From contig DAITBA010000008.1 of assembly GCA_036824005.1 (NCBI GenBank), forward strand, positions 62,001 through 126,000: a DNA stretch of 64,000 bases, in the 5' to 3' direction. The DNA is from DAITBA01 sp036824005 (GTDB lineage Bacteria; Pseudomonadota; Gammaproteobacteria; Burkholderiales; Rhodocyclaceae). Below are positions 53,549 to 62,970 of the stretch, piece after piece. Positions within the stretch are counted from its first letter, which is position 1. The number at the start of each line of letters is the position of its first letter. The position numbers were made by a program, and so were the translations under genes. The notes beneath the pieces are model-generated. The model was not told where the DNA came from. It saw only the letters and a program-made list of their open reading frames with translations, and ran no database searches.

Positions 53549-54691
53549 TTACATGCCGCCGACATTTGGCCTGAGCACAGCGCGCGCAAGGCAGCGACGC
53601 TGCCGTTCTTCGACCCGGTTGGCAAACCACGCCGTGGTGAGCTTGCGCGAGATCTTCGGTCCTCGCAGCACGATGTTCGGAACGACCGCGCGGGGCAGCG
53701 GACGGCGCTCCAGCCTCTCCGCCAGGTCGAACACGCGCGTGTAGAGCGACGTATGCTCGAACTCATGGCGCGTGCCCTGTTCGAGCGCGCGACGGATCGC
53801 GTCGTTACTCATTTTGAGACGCTTGCCGATCGAGCGCACGGCCAGCTCGGTGGCACCGGGGCGCGCCTCGTCGTTATCGTCATGGCGCACCAAGTCGCCG
53901 TCGAGATCGAGCGGGATACCGGAGAGGATGCTGACCGCGCTCTGGAACGCGGCGTTGCGGCTGGCATAGTGGCCGGCGTTGAAGTCGGCGAATCGGTGCA
54001 AATGATTTTCATAGGGTGCCGGATAGTCGAGCAGATGGGCGATGCCGAAATACAGGCCGCCGCGGCGGGTGAATACCTCGTGCCGGTACGAGCCATTGAC
54101 GGCGTAGGGATAGCCGCGCTCCTGCGCGTGAAGCTCGGCGAAGGCAATACTCACCTGCATCGGGCCGCCAGTGCGCACAGGATTCAGGCCTGCGAACAGG
54201 CGCTTGCCCATCGGCACCATGCCGATGAAATCCTCGTAGATGTCGCTCAGCTCTTTCTCGGTTCTCACTGCGTCGATGCGTTCGCTGTAACTCTTGCCGG
54301 TGGACGAGGAGAGCTGCAGCGCGGCGCGTACGGCGAATCTGGGCACGCCGAGCCGCTCCGCGCGGCGGTCGATCTCGTCCCACGCGATGCGCGCGAGATT
54401 GGGCACGGCAGGATCGACGCGGAACCCCGACTCCTGCTCCGTCACGGCTAGCACGGCGCAGATGTTGGGTGTCGTCGGAGCAATCGCGAGTGCGGCCATG
54501 GCGGCGTAGATATCGACGGCCCATCCGGCACGGTCGGGGGTGCTGGCGGGCAGCAGACTGACGATCTGTGCCCGAACGTCATCAGGCCGTGGCGCGAACT
54601 GGTCGCGCAGGCGCTCGCCGCCGGTACAGCCGAGCAGGGTGGCGACACCCAGACAGACCACTGAGGCTGTGGCTCGGCGTAACGGTGACAT
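53549..54691 (-). CDS. DUF1615 lipoprotein
   Basis: From ATG 54691 (MSPLRRATASVV) the product is 380 aa with a lipobox (ATLLGC). The DUF1615 region begins WAVDIYAAMAALAIAPTTPNICAVLAVTEQESGF, where EQESGF looks like the catalytic-Glu helix of lysozyme-type transglycosylases. It has GGLYFGIAHLLDYPAPYENHLHRFADFNAGHYASRNAAFQ in parts. A murein-lytic role is a guess from this resemblance. No neighbour suggests a partner. It lies 136 bases from the binding-protein start, on the same strand. Confidence 0.82.
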   Translation of the reverse strand: MSPLRRATASVVCLGVATLLGCTGGERLRDQFAPRPDDVRAQIVSLLPASTPDRAGWAVDIYAAMAALAIAPTTPNICAVLAVTEQESGFRVDPAVPNLARIAWDEIDRRAERLGVPRFAVRAALQLSSSTGKSYSERIDAVRTEKELSDIYEDFIGMVPMGKRLFAGLNPVRTGGPMQVSIAFAELHAQERGYPYAVNGSYRHEVFTRRGGLYFGIAHLLDYPAPYENHLHRFADFNAGHYASRNAAFQSAVSILSGIPLDLDGDLVRHDDNDEARPGATELAVRSIGKRLKMSNDAIRRALEQGTRHEFEHTSLYTRVFDLAERLERRPLPRAVVPNIVLRGPKISRKLTTAWFANRVEERQRRCLARAVLRPNVGGM

Positions 54692-55251
54692 GGTTAGTGG
54701 GGGCACCAAGGTTGGGCTCGTCAAAGAACGGCCAAAGACTGAAACGATACACCGTGCGGCACGGCGCTGGCGGGTGGGCGTCGTGGCTACCTTGCCCGTC
54801 AACGCGTGTCCGCTCGGACCAGGAGCACTTGCACAGTGCGGACGATGTCGTGATCGCTATGGATGCGCATGTCTTTGCGCTGCCGCCGCACGATCCGGCG
54901 TAGCGCTGTCGCAGATTGCCTGCGGGATGATTCAGCCGGAGCCGTTCAGCTTCCTGTTTCCTAGCCACGCAACCAACTGCTTGTTCCGCGGCGGCGTGCC
55001 GATTCACCTGCGATCAGTGGTGTGCCGCCCACGACGGACATCCGGCCAGCCGCGCGTCCCCGCCATGGCGGACCGCTAACGTCGTGGTGGTGCAGGCGAC
55101 GCGCTTGATTTTCGGGAGGTAAGCATCGCGCCGGCGGCGATGTACGGCAGGCCGAGGATGACGCCGGCGGCCGGCGACAAGGGGAGCCGTCTTTTAAGCC
55201 GGCGCATTTAGGAAAAGCCGCGCCGGCGCAAGCGGCGCGTGGCCGCCCGGG
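54692..55251. other. Intergenic region with a terminator and little else
   Basis: This 560-base stretch carries the probable terminator of the PilZ-like gene (55211-55239). A 43-codon minus-strand frame at 55076-55207 has no ribosome site. I see no other gene, repeat or regulatory box. Confidence 0.5.
55211..55239 (-). terminator. Intrinsic terminator of the PilZ-like gene
   Basis: On the minus strand CGCGCCG-CTTGCGC-CGGCGCG forms a 7-bp GC stem with a 7-nt loop, followed by GCTTTTCC. It begins 12 bases after the stop codon at 55252. The U-run is short, so confidence is moderate. Confidence 0.5.
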
Positions 55252-56772
55252 TCAGCGGCGTTCCGACGCTACCGGCGTCAGCGCGAACAACTCGCAGCTC
55301 GATGTCCGTTCGAGTCGGCGGTCCACGCGCATTGTCAGTGTCCGTGAAGCATCGCGAACGCGGACCTCTCCGGCGGTGTGAAGGGCGCCGAAGGGCGCCA
55401 TCAAACCGCAGGTGCCGTGGAAGCGGGGCATTCTCGGCACCATGATCGCACGCACGACGTAACGATTCCAACGATCGCCCCATTCGATCGTGACAGGCAG
55501 TGCCTGGGGGCCGAGACCTTCGAGGCCGAGAAGGAACTGATTGACGCCGGCATTGAGTGCCTGGCGCGCGATACATACGTCCAGCGCGCGCCGGTCGCGC
55601 TGACGCACGCCTACCACGTCGCCGACATGTAGTCCCGCGGCATCGCCGCTGATGTAGCGCAGGGAAAGCCCTTCCGGGCTGAGGTTCAGAACCGTCCACT
55701 CGCTATGCCCGTCCATTGCCGGCAGGGTGGCGTCCTGGGCGTCTTCTGAACGGCGGCGGAACGCCGGGCCGGCGAGGAAGTTCCACAGCCGGTCGAAGCC
55801 GGCGACCACGTCCACGCGCGGGTTGAGGTTGATGCGATGGTGACGGCGCGCCTGGCCGGCGTTCCAACAAAGGTTAAGCTTGTGCAGCAGGGCGAGCGTC
55901 TCGATCCGTTCGACCTCCGGCGAAAGCCCCAGCTTCGCCGGCGACACACGGGTGCGCAGTCCGGCCAGTTGCGTCTGCGTCTTGCGCGCGAGGCGCACGC
56001 AGTCAAGCAGCAGATCGTTGGGCTGCAGCGCCTCGGTTCGCACCCGTGGCAGTGGCGTAGCCGGGCGGCCTTCGCCCGCCCGTACAACGAATCGAGCGAT
56101 CTGGGATTCCGGCATCGCCATCGCTGGCTCCAGCGAAGCGAGGTGACCGTACTGGCCGATATAGGCGCGTGCCCGGTGCAGCTGCCCGGCAGCGAAGGTG
56201 TTGGGCTGAGCCAGGGCGAGGAGCAGAGCATCGACGTAGATGCGTCGCGGCGTCGACAGCTTGTCATGGCCTGCGGGGGTGGCGAAGCCTTCTTTGCTGG
56301 CGACAGCGTACAGGTAGTGTAGTTGCGTCCATGCGCGGCGTGAACCGCGCGAGTAGCAGCGGTAAGCCAGCCGCAGCCGCCTCGCTTCCACCGTCATGGC
56401 CCGTGTCACGGCACCACGCAGGGCGGCCCCGTAGCGAAGCTTGCGCCACCGCCCGGAGACCTGCGCGGCTGTCTCGGCGTAGCCCAGCCCGAGCGCCTTC
56501 AGCAATCGGTTGGCCGAGCGCGCCGCCTGCTGCAGGGTGGCCGACAGCGGTAGCGCCGCCCGATCCAGAGCAACCTCGACGGCGCTGACCTCGGGCTCGG
56601 CCCGGTCAAGCACGAGCTCCAATAATCTAAGCCGCGAGCGCGTGTTGGTTTCCTTTGCCAGCGCGTCACGCAACAGCCGCAGAATGCGGCGGAGCGCTCG
56701 CGACGGATCGGAGCCGCGCACGGCTTCGAGTCGCTTTTGAAGAGCCTCCGAGTTTCTACTGCCTCCAAGCAT
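55252..56772 (-). CDS. Large cytosolic protein with PilZ-like C-terminal region
   Basis: The 506-aa product is mostly alpha-helical in its first 350 residues (repeated Leu/Arg/Ala helices such as ALRRILRLLRDALAKETNTRSRLRLLELVLD), with no membrane segment. The last 150 residues look like a PilZ-type beta barrel (WTVLNLSPEGLSLRYISGDAAGLHVGDVVGVR; GVNQFLLGLEGLGPQ), but the RxxxR of cyclic-di-GMP binders is not clear. I know no function. An intrinsic terminator follows. It is on the same strand as the acyl-CoA synthetase, 220 bases downstream of that gene's stop. Confidence 0.6.
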   Translation of the reverse strand: MLGGSRNSEALQKRLEAVRGSDPSRALRRILRLLRDALAKETNTRSRLRLLELVLDRAEPEVSAVEVALDRAALPLSATLQQAARSANRLLKALGLGYAETAAQVSGRWRKLRYGAALRGAVTRAMTVEARRLRLAYRCYSRGSRRAWTQLHYLYAVASKEGFATPAGHDKLSTPRRIYVDALLLALAQPNTFAAGQLHRARAYIGQYGHLASLEPAMAMPESQIARFVVRAGEGRPATPLPRVRTEALQPNDLLLDCVRLARKTQTQLAGLRTRVSPAKLGLSPEVERIETLALLHKLNLCWNAGQARRHHRINLNPRVDVVAGFDRLWNFLAGPAFRRRSEDAQDATLPAMDGHSEWTVLNLSPEGLSLRYISGDAAGLHVGDVVGVRQRDRRALDVCIARQALNAGVNQFLLGLEGLGPQALPVTIEWGDRWNRYVVRAIMVPRMPRFHGTCGLMAPFGALHTAGEVRVRDASRTLTMRVDRRLERTSSCELFALTPVASERR

Positions 56773-56992
56773 CAGTTCGCGTTCCGTGGTTGGCTTGCCG
56801 GGGGACTACGAATCGGGTCGGGAAAGCGGACATCACGGTCCGCCGGTGTTCCGCACCGCGGTTTCATCCTCGCAACATATCAAGCCCTGGCGCGACGGTA
56901 CGCCGAAATCGGTCACAGAAGGGATGTCCGGTAGGCGTGTGCCAGCGCGCCAATCGCCGCCTAGTGTGACCAATGCCACATCATCGGCGGTA

Positions 56993-59692
56993 TTACGGTC
57001 GTGGATGAAGGGCAAGCCGCAGCTCGATCGCTCCTTCCTCCGGCATGGCGCTAAGCGCAAAGCCGCATTCCCGCGCAAGGGTCAGCATGCGTTCGTTGCC
57101 GACCAGGGTTTCGCCGTGCAGCGCGCCGGTGCCGCGGCGATAGCAATAGCCGATCATTTTCATCAGCAGCAGTGTGCCCAGCCCCTGACCCTTCAGTTCC
57201 GAGCGTACGACGATGGCGAACTCGGCCACGGCGTTGTCGGGATCAGCCACCGCGCGCACCTCGCCGAGCATGCGGCTACTGTTATCATCGCGCGCCACCG
57301 CGACAAATGCCATCTCCCGGTCATAGTCAATCTGGGTGAAGCGGGCAAGCTGGGAGCGCGGTACCTCGCGCATGACACTGAAGAAACGCAGGCGCAAGTC
57401 CTCCGTGGCGAGCGAGGCGAGAAACTCCCGCAGCGCCGGCTCATCCTCGGGACGGATCGGGCGCAGCAGAACCTTCCGGCCGCGCCAGACGAGGTCCTCC
57501 TCCAGCTCACGCGGATAGGGTCGAATGGCGAGGCGCTGCAGGCCGCGCATGCCGTCGGCGCGCAGGCGCACCCGCACCTCCTGCGCCATTACCCCTTCGG
57601 CATCGGCGAGCAGTGGATTGATCTCCAGCTCGGCAATCTCGTCCACGTCGGCGATGAGCTGGGAGATCTGCACCAGCGCTAGATGAATGGCACCGGGATC
57701 GGCCGCCGGGCGCTCGGGGCCTCCGGCGAGCAGCCGCGACACTCTCGTGCGCGACACCAGATCGCGGGCCAGCGCCATGTTGAGCGGCGGTAGCGCGATG
57801 GCACGGTCGGCGACGACGGCCGGCTCCGCCCCTCCCTTGCCAAAGAGGACGACGGGTCCGAACACCGGATCGGTGACCACGCCGATCAGCAGCTCGTGGG
57901 CAGCCGGTTTGAGGCCCAGCGGCTGTACGCTGTACCCCGTCAGCGGTGCCTGCGGCAATCGCTGACGCAGGCGCCGGCGCAGGCTTGCAGCCGCGGCGCG
58001 CACATCGGCGGCGCTCTCGAGATCCGTGGCAATCCCGCCGACTCCGGGGCCATGGGGCGTGACCGTGAGCAGCTTGAGCGCGACGGGGAAACCGAGCGTT
58101 TCGGCGAGGCGCGCCGCCTGGCCGCCGCTGCGTGCGAGGCGCGCCTCGACCACGGGCATTCCATATGCGACCAGCACACCCTTCGACTCCTGTTCGGTGA
58201 GTCGACTGCGACCGGCCGCGAGCGCGCGCCGGACGATGGACTTCGCGCGCCGGGCGTCAGGCTGGAACTCCATCGGCACGGAGGGCGGCAGTTGCATAAG
58301 CAGCGCCTGGTTGCGGCGATATTCGTTGATCTGAAGAAAAACCTGGACGGCCTTCTCCGGCGTATCGTAAGTGGGAATACCACTGCTATTAAGGTGGCGG
58401 CGTGCCTCGGCCTGTTCGTCGCCGCCGAGCCAGCAGGCAAACAGGCTGCACGGCGGGGTGTGAGACGAAGCGGCAACGCCCTGGACGGCATCGGCCACGG
58501 CTCTCGCGACGGATTCGCCGGTGACGCAGGAAGTCGGCGCGTGAATGAGCAGAAGCGCGTCGCACTGAGGCTCGGCAAGCAGCGTCCGCAGGGCCGCCGC
58601 GTAGCGCTCAGGCGACGCAGCGTTGCCGATGTCCAGCGGATTGCCGGCGTCGTTGCCGGGCGGCAGCAGCGGTGCCAGCCGCGTCAGCGTCTCTTCCGCC
58701 AGCGGCGCCAGCCGGCCGCCGCCGAGGACCAGGGCGTCAGCAGCCATGACGCCAGGCCCGTGTCCATTGGTGAGGACGCCCAGGCGGTCGCCCCGCAGCG
58801 GCCGCGCGCGGGCGAGGGTTTCGGCAGCATCGAGCAGATCGGCCGTCGAGAACACGCGCAGCATTCCGGCGCGGCGTATGGCTGCGTCATAGATGCGGTC
58901 CGTCGTCACCAGTGCCGTCGCGCCGGTAACCGCCAGCCGCGCGCCCTCGTCGCCGCGGCCGGCCTTGAGCACCACTACCGGCTTGTTGCGCGCCGCGGCG
59001 CGCGCCGCGGACATGAACTTGCGCGCCGCCGTCACCGATTCAATGTAGAGCAGAATGGAAGCGGTGTCCGGGTCGCTGGCGAGGTAATCCAGCACGTCGC
59101 CCGCGTCCACGTCGGCGCTTTCGCCCAGGTGCACGAAGCAGGAAAAACCAATTCCCCTGGAATTGGCCCAGTCGAGCACGGTGGCGGCGATGGCGTCAGA
59201 CTGAGAGACGAAGGCGATTCGGCCAGGCATGGCACGCGCATGGGCGGTTCCGGCGACCAGCTTCAGCCCGGGGACGATGAGTCCGCCGCTGGCGGGTCCG
59301 AGTACGCGCAGCAGATGCGGCCGGGCCGCGGCCAGCAACTGCGTGCGCAGCGTACGCCGATGCCGGCCGGCGGCGACATCGAGCCCGCCGGGCAGCACGA
59401 TGACGGCGCGCGTGCCGCGGGCGCCCAGCTCGGCCACTACGCCGGGAATGGCGGCTGGCGGCGTGCATACCAGCGCCAACTCGGGCGTGGCGGGAAGACG
59501 CGCGATGCGGCGATAGCAGCGCAGGCCGGCAACGCTCGCGTGGCCGGGGTTGACCGCGAACACCGGCCCGGCGAATCCGCCCGCCAGGATATTGCCTACG
59601 ACGACGCCCCCAAGGCTGCCTGGCCGGTCGGAGGCGCCGATTACCGCCACCGACTTCGGGCGGAACAGAAACTCGAGATTTCGTATGCTCAC
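56993..59692 (-). CDS. NDP-forming acyl-CoA synthetase/GNAT acetyltransferase (Pat/YfiQ type)
   Basis: The 899-aa protein starts at GTG 59692. It has a CoA-binding domain (SVAVIGASDRPGSLGGVV), a succinyl-CoA ligase-like middle (GVLTNGHGPGVMAADAL, LLIHAPTSCVTGESVARAV in part), an ATP-grasp domain (residues about 480-700, ALKLLTVTPHGPGVGGI, VVLFGKGGAEPAV), and a C-terminal GNAT domain (RPIRPEDEPALREFLASL, VRSELKGQGLGTLLLMKMI, CoA loop GQGLGT). This is the domain order of Pat/YfiQ, which acetylates metabolic enzymes. The His nucleophile region of the ligase part was not checked and may be lost, as in other Pats. Confidence 0.9.
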   Translation of the reverse strand: MSIRNLEFLFRPKSVAVIGASDRPGSLGGVVVGNILAGGFAGPVFAVNPGHASVAGLRCYRRIARLPATPELALVCTPPAAIPGVVAELGARGTRAVIVLPGGLDVAAGRHRRTLRTQLLAAARPHLLRVLGPASGGLIVPGLKLVAGTAHARAMPGRIAFVSQSDAIAATVLDWANSRGIGFSCFVHLGESADVDAGDVLDYLASDPDTASILLYIESVTAARKFMSAARAAARNKPVVVLKAGRGDEGARLAVTGATALVTTDRIYDAAIRRAGMLRVFSTADLLDAAETLARARPLRGDRLGVLTNGHGPGVMAADALVLGGGRLAPLAEETLTRLAPLLPPGNDAGNPLDIGNAASPERYAAALRTLLAEPQCDALLLIHAPTSCVTGESVARAVADAVQGVAASSHTPPCSLFACWLGGDEQAEARRHLNSSGIPTYDTPEKAVQVFLQINEYRRNQALLMQLPPSVPMEFQPDARRAKSIVRRALAAGRSRLTEQESKGVLVAYGMPVVEARLARSGGQAARLAETLGFPVALKLLTVTPHGPGVGGIATDLESAADVRAAAASLRRRLRQRLPQAPLTGYSVQPLGLKPAAHELLIGVVTDPVFGPVVLFGKGGAEPAVVADRAIALPPLNMALARDLVSRTRVSRLLAGGPERPAADPGAIHLALVQISQLIADVDEIAELEINPLLADAEGVMAQEVRVRLRADGMRGLQRLAIRPYPRELEEDLVWRGRKVLLRPIRPEDEPALREFLASLATEDLRLRFFSVMREVPRSQLARFTQIDYDREMAFVAVARDDNSSRMLGEVRAVADPDNAVAEFAIVVRSELKGQGLGTLLLMKMIGYCYRRGTGALHGETLVGNERMLTLARECGFALSAMPEEGAIELRLALHPRP

Positions 59693-59779
59693 GGCGTAGC
59701 GGCGGCAATGCGGCGCACTGCGGATATCACCGTCGCGCGTGCGACGGGTCCGGCGGGTCGGGTCACGCAGGACGCGCAG

Positions 59780-60310
59780 CTATTCTAGCCTGTAATCCAG
59801 AGGCCAGCGCTCGCGCAGATACTCGATGACGTGCAGATCGGCGTTGGGGGAGATGTGCGTCCACACGGCGGCGTGGACGGTGAGACGATGCAGCTTCCGG
59901 TGCTTGATGTTGACCGGCATCACCGGCAGTCCGTCGGCTTCGAAGGCAGCGCGCTCGCGCTCCATGCCGGGTTCGTCGGCGAAGTACAGCCATTCCCGGG
60001 CGAATGTGGCCTGGGCCTGCTCGAGCCGGTGGCAGATGTCGCGATCGACGGCAAGTGCATCAGCAAGAGCCGCGGGCTTCTCGGTGTACTCGCGCGTCCA
60101 GCCGCCGTAGATGTCGTTGCCGGCGGTGGCAAAGAAGCGCGTGTCGGCATCAGTATAGAAGTTCTCCAGCATGAAATACGCCGGCGGATAGTCGCCGTCC
60201 TGGGCGCCGATCCACCAGCCGTAGACGTCGTCACCGTCGACGAAATAGAACATGGCGCACATGACGCCGGGGCCGCGCGGGGCGTAGGCGAACAATGTCT
60301 CCGGCGTCAT
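59780..60310 (-). CDS. Conserved-type protein of unknown function
   Basis: The 176-aa product is soluble and aromatic-rich: GVMCAMFYFVDGDDVYGWWIG, QDGDYPPAYFMLENFYTDADTRFF, GGWTREYTEKPAALADAL. It contains many Tyr, Trp and Asp but no recognised motif or signal peptide. It lies 9 bases after the CBS-domain gene and shares its strand, so the two likely form an operon under the FNR-like box. I do not know the function. Confidence 0.7.
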   Translation of the reverse strand: MTPETLFAYAPRGPGVMCAMFYFVDGDDVYGWWIGAQDGDYPPAYFMLENFYTDADTRFFATAGNDIYGGWTREYTEKPAALADALAVDRDICHRLEQAQATFAREWLYFADEPGMERERAAFEADGLPVMPVNIKHRKLHRLTVHAAVWTHISPNADLHVIEYLRERWPLDYRLE

Positions 60311-60319
60311 GACGGGGTT

Positions 60320-60769
60320 TTATCTCCGCGTCCGGGCTTCGTGGACCTGTTCGTGGGTGATAATCTGCGCGATCTCGTTCATCTCCTCAGCGAGCAGTGC
60401 CACGACGTCGTCCAGTGCCAGGATGCCGGCAAGCGCGCAGCGCTCATCTACCACCGGCACGCGGCGCACGCCCTTACGGCGCATAAGCTGGATGGTTTCG
60501 AACAAGCCGTCAGTCGCTTGTACCGTGGTCAGGCGGTCGCCCATGATTTCGCCGACCGTGATGTTGGTCGCGTCGAGCTTGTTCACCACGACCTCCATGA
60601 CAATGTCGCGATCGGTAACGATGCCGATGGGCACGCGCATGCCGTCCACCTCGTCTACTACGACGACATTGCCGACATGGTATTGCCGCATGAGGCCGGC
60701 AGCATCGAGCACGGAGGTCTTCAGGTCAGCAATTACGACTTCACGATTACAGAACTCGCCGACGGGCAT
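60320..60769 (-). CDS. CBS-pair domain protein
   Basis: The 149-aa protein is two CBS repeats: TSVLDAAGLMRQYHVGNVVVVDEVDGMRVPIGIVTDRDIV in parts, and LFETIQLMRRKGVRRVPVVDERCALAGILALDDVVALL. No other domain is attached. Stand-alone CBS pairs bind adenosine nucleotides and regulate partners in stress. An FNR-like box lies 108 bases upstream. It is followed by the 176-aa gene. Confidence 0.9.
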   Translation of the reverse strand: MPVGEFCNREVVIADLKTSVLDAAGLMRQYHVGNVVVVDEVDGMRVPIGIVTDRDIVMEVVVNKLDATNITVGEIMGDRLTTVQATDGLFETIQLMRRKGVRRVPVVDERCALAGILALDDVVALLAEEMNEIAQIITHEQVHEARTRR

Positions 60770-60870
60770 GGCCGCAGTTTCCTATCAATGGGGATGCGGG
60801 AACGACAGAGCATCAAAAACGGTATCTTCTCGCGAAAGGTCATGTTGCGGCTGGCGCACGAGCAAGCTCG

Positions 60871-60884
60871 TTGACAAATGTCAA
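60871..60884. promoter_or_regulatory. Perfect FNR/ANR-type palindrome between CBS and Hsp70 genes
   Basis: TTGACAAATGTCAA is a perfect TTGAY-N4-RTCAA palindrome in the 257-base divergent region. For the Hsp70 gene it lies about 62 bases before a start predicted from a TAGAAT -10 (60928-60933), the class I distance. For the CBS gene a weak CAACAT lies at the class II distance. Confidence 0.55.
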
Positions 60885-61026
60885 TGGTGGGCAGGGCTGC
60901 GACGGACGAGGCGCGCGAGGATTGGCGTAGAATTTTCCCGGCACCCAGGGGTGCGCCCGGACGCGGGCCTTGCATTGACTACTCGATCCGGGCCCGATGC
61001 GTCTTTAGCAGGCAGGGACATAAACC

Positions 61027-62901
61027 ATGGCAATCATCGGCATCGACCTCGGCACCTCCAATTCCGCCGCAGCGGTCCTGCGCGGTGGGCGGCCGGTATT
61101 GATTCCCAGCGCCGAAGGCGTGAGTCTCGGCGGCAAGGCCTTTCCGTCCTATGTTGCGCTGACTGCCGACGGCCAGGTGCTCGTCGGCGAACCGGCGCGC
61201 CGTCAGGCGGCCGCCAATCCGGAAGGCACGGTCACCGGCTTCAAGCGCCGCATGGGTCTGCGCGAGAAGATCCGTCTGCGCGATCGGGAATTCACGCCGG
61301 AGCAACTCTCGGCCTTCCTGCTGCAGAAGATCAAGCGCGACGCCGAGGCCTTCCTCGGCGAGCCGGTGACGAAGACCGTGGTAACCGTACCGGCCTACTT
61401 CGACGACAACCAGCGCAGCGCCACCAAGGATGCCGCCGGCATCGCCGGACTGGAAGTGGCGCGGCTGGTCAACGAGCCGACGGCGGCCTCGCTCGCCTAC
61501 GGCCTGGACCGCCTCGGCCAGGAACTGCGCATTGCTGTCATCGATCTCGGCGGCGGCACGCTCGACGTCACCATCATGGAGTTCGGCAAGGGCGTATTCG
61601 AGGTCAAGGCCACCAGCGGCGACACGCGCCTGGGCGGGACGGACATGAACCAGGCGATCTTCGATGCCTTGGCCGGGCGCTTCCTGCAGGTAAGCGGCAT
61701 CGACGTCCGGGGCGACATCAAGGCCGCCGCGCGCCTGATGGAGGCGGCCGAGATCGCCAAGATCGAGCTGTCGGCCAACGTCACCACCCGCATCAGCCTG
61801 CCTTATCTGGGAGCGGTGGCAGGCGAGCCTCGCCACCTGGAGATGGAACTGACGCGCACGGAAATGGAACGCCTTGTCCGGCCGGTGATCGAGCGCTGCC
61901 GCGCGCCGGTGGAGCAGGCGCTGCACGACGCGGGCGTTACACCGAAGCAGGTGGATCGGGTCGTTTTCGTCGGCGGGCCGACGCGCATGCCGGCGGTGCG
62001 CACCTTTTTCGAGGAGCTGTTCGGCCGCAAGGCGGAGATGGGCGTGGACCCGATGGAGTGCGTTGCCAGCGGCGCTGCCATCCAGGCCGGCGTGCTCTCG
62101 GGCGAGGTAGGCGACATTGTTCTCGTCGATGTCACGCCGCTCACTCTCGGCGTGGAAACCCTGGGCGGCGTGGCGACGCCGCTGATCGCCCGCAATACGC
62201 CGATCCCGGTGAAAAGGACCGAAACCTTCACGACCGCCGCCGACATGCAGACCAGCGTCACCATCCATGTCTATCAGGGCGAGCGGCCGATGGCGGCGGC
62301 CAACGTCAGCCTCGGCGAATTCAACCTCGACGGCCTGCCGCCGGCGCCGCGTGGCGTACCCAAGATCGAGGTCACCTTCGATATCGACGCCAATGGCATC
62401 CTGAACGTCACGGCGCGCGACACGGCGACCGGCAAGTCGCAGTCGGTGCGCATCTCGGGTTCGACGCGGCTCGGCGAGGACGTGAAGAAGCGCATGATCG
62501 ACGAGGCCGAGCGCTATGCCGACGAGGACAAGAAGCGCCGCGATGAGGCGGAGAAGCTCAACGCCGCGGATGCGGTGTGCTACCAGGCGGAGAAGACGCT
62601 GGCCGAGTTCGGCGACAAGCTTACGGACGAGCTGAAGAATCGCATCGAGGCGGCGCGCCGCGACACCCACGACGCCTGCGTGCGGCGCGATGCGGCCGTG
62701 GCTTCCGACAAGGCGGAGGTGCTGAAGAAGGTGCTGCAGGAAGCCGGTGCGGTGATCTATTCCCAGACGCCGGGCGCCGCGTACAAGGAGCACCGCTATC
62801 CGGATGCCCAGGCCGACGAGGCGCCGGGCGGCGATGCGCGCCCGAGCGGCGCCGGCCCGCGGGGTCGCGTGGTGGATGCGGACTACAAGGAGTCGCGCTA
62901 G
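61027..62901 (+). CDS. DnaK-like Hsp70 paralog
   Basis: The 624-aa Hsp70 has an ATPase domain (IGIDLGTSNSAAAV, VTVPAYFDDNQRSATKDAA, IDLGGGTLDVTIMEFG, FVGGPTRMPAV) and a substrate-binding domain (TPLTLGVETLGGVATPLI, NTPIPVKRTETFTTAADMQTSV, FDIDANGILNVTARD). The lid is shorter than in DnaK and the chain ends DADYKESR, like the DnaK EEVD-region tail but altered. No DnaJ or GrpE gene is near, so it is likely a second, special Hsp70. It has an FNR-like box upstream. Confidence 0.9.
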   Translation: MAIIGIDLGTSNSAAAVLRGGRPVLIPSAEGVSLGGKAFPSYVALTADGQVLVGEPARRQAAANPEGTVTGFKRRMGLREKIRLRDREFTPEQLSAFLLQKIKRDAEAFLGEPVTKTVVTVPAYFDDNQRSATKDAAGIAGLEVARLVNEPTAASLAYGLDRLGQELRIAVIDLGGGTLDVTIMEFGKGVFEVKATSGDTRLGGTDMNQAIFDALAGRFLQVSGIDVRGDIKAAARLMEAAEIAKIELSANVTTRISLPYLGAVAGEPRHLEMELTRTEMERLVRPVIERCRAPVEQALHDAGVTPKQVDRVVFVGGPTRMPAVRTFFEELFGRKAEMGVDPMECVASGAAIQAGVLSGEVGDIVLVDVTPLTLGVETLGGVATPLIARNTPIPVKRTETFTTAADMQTSVTIHVYQGERPMAAANVSLGEFNLDGLPPAPRGVPKIEVTFDIDANGILNVTARDTATGKSQSVRISGSTRLGEDVKKRMIDEAERYADEDKKRRDEAEKLNAADAVCYQAEKTLAEFGDKLTDELKNRIEAARRDTHDACVRRDAAVASDKAEVLKKVLQEAGAVIYSQTPGAAYKEHRYPDAQADEAPGGDARPSGAGPRGRVVDADYKESR

Positions 62902-62970
62902 CTACGTCGGATTGCAGCGCATGCATGCTCCATGCGTGTGCCGCAGGGCAACAGCGAATCGGAGTGGCAA

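Noticed and set aside
55076..55207. 43-codon minus-strand small protein
   Set aside because: It has a short hydrophobic part but no ribosome site, and begins four bases past the terminator of the upstream gene.
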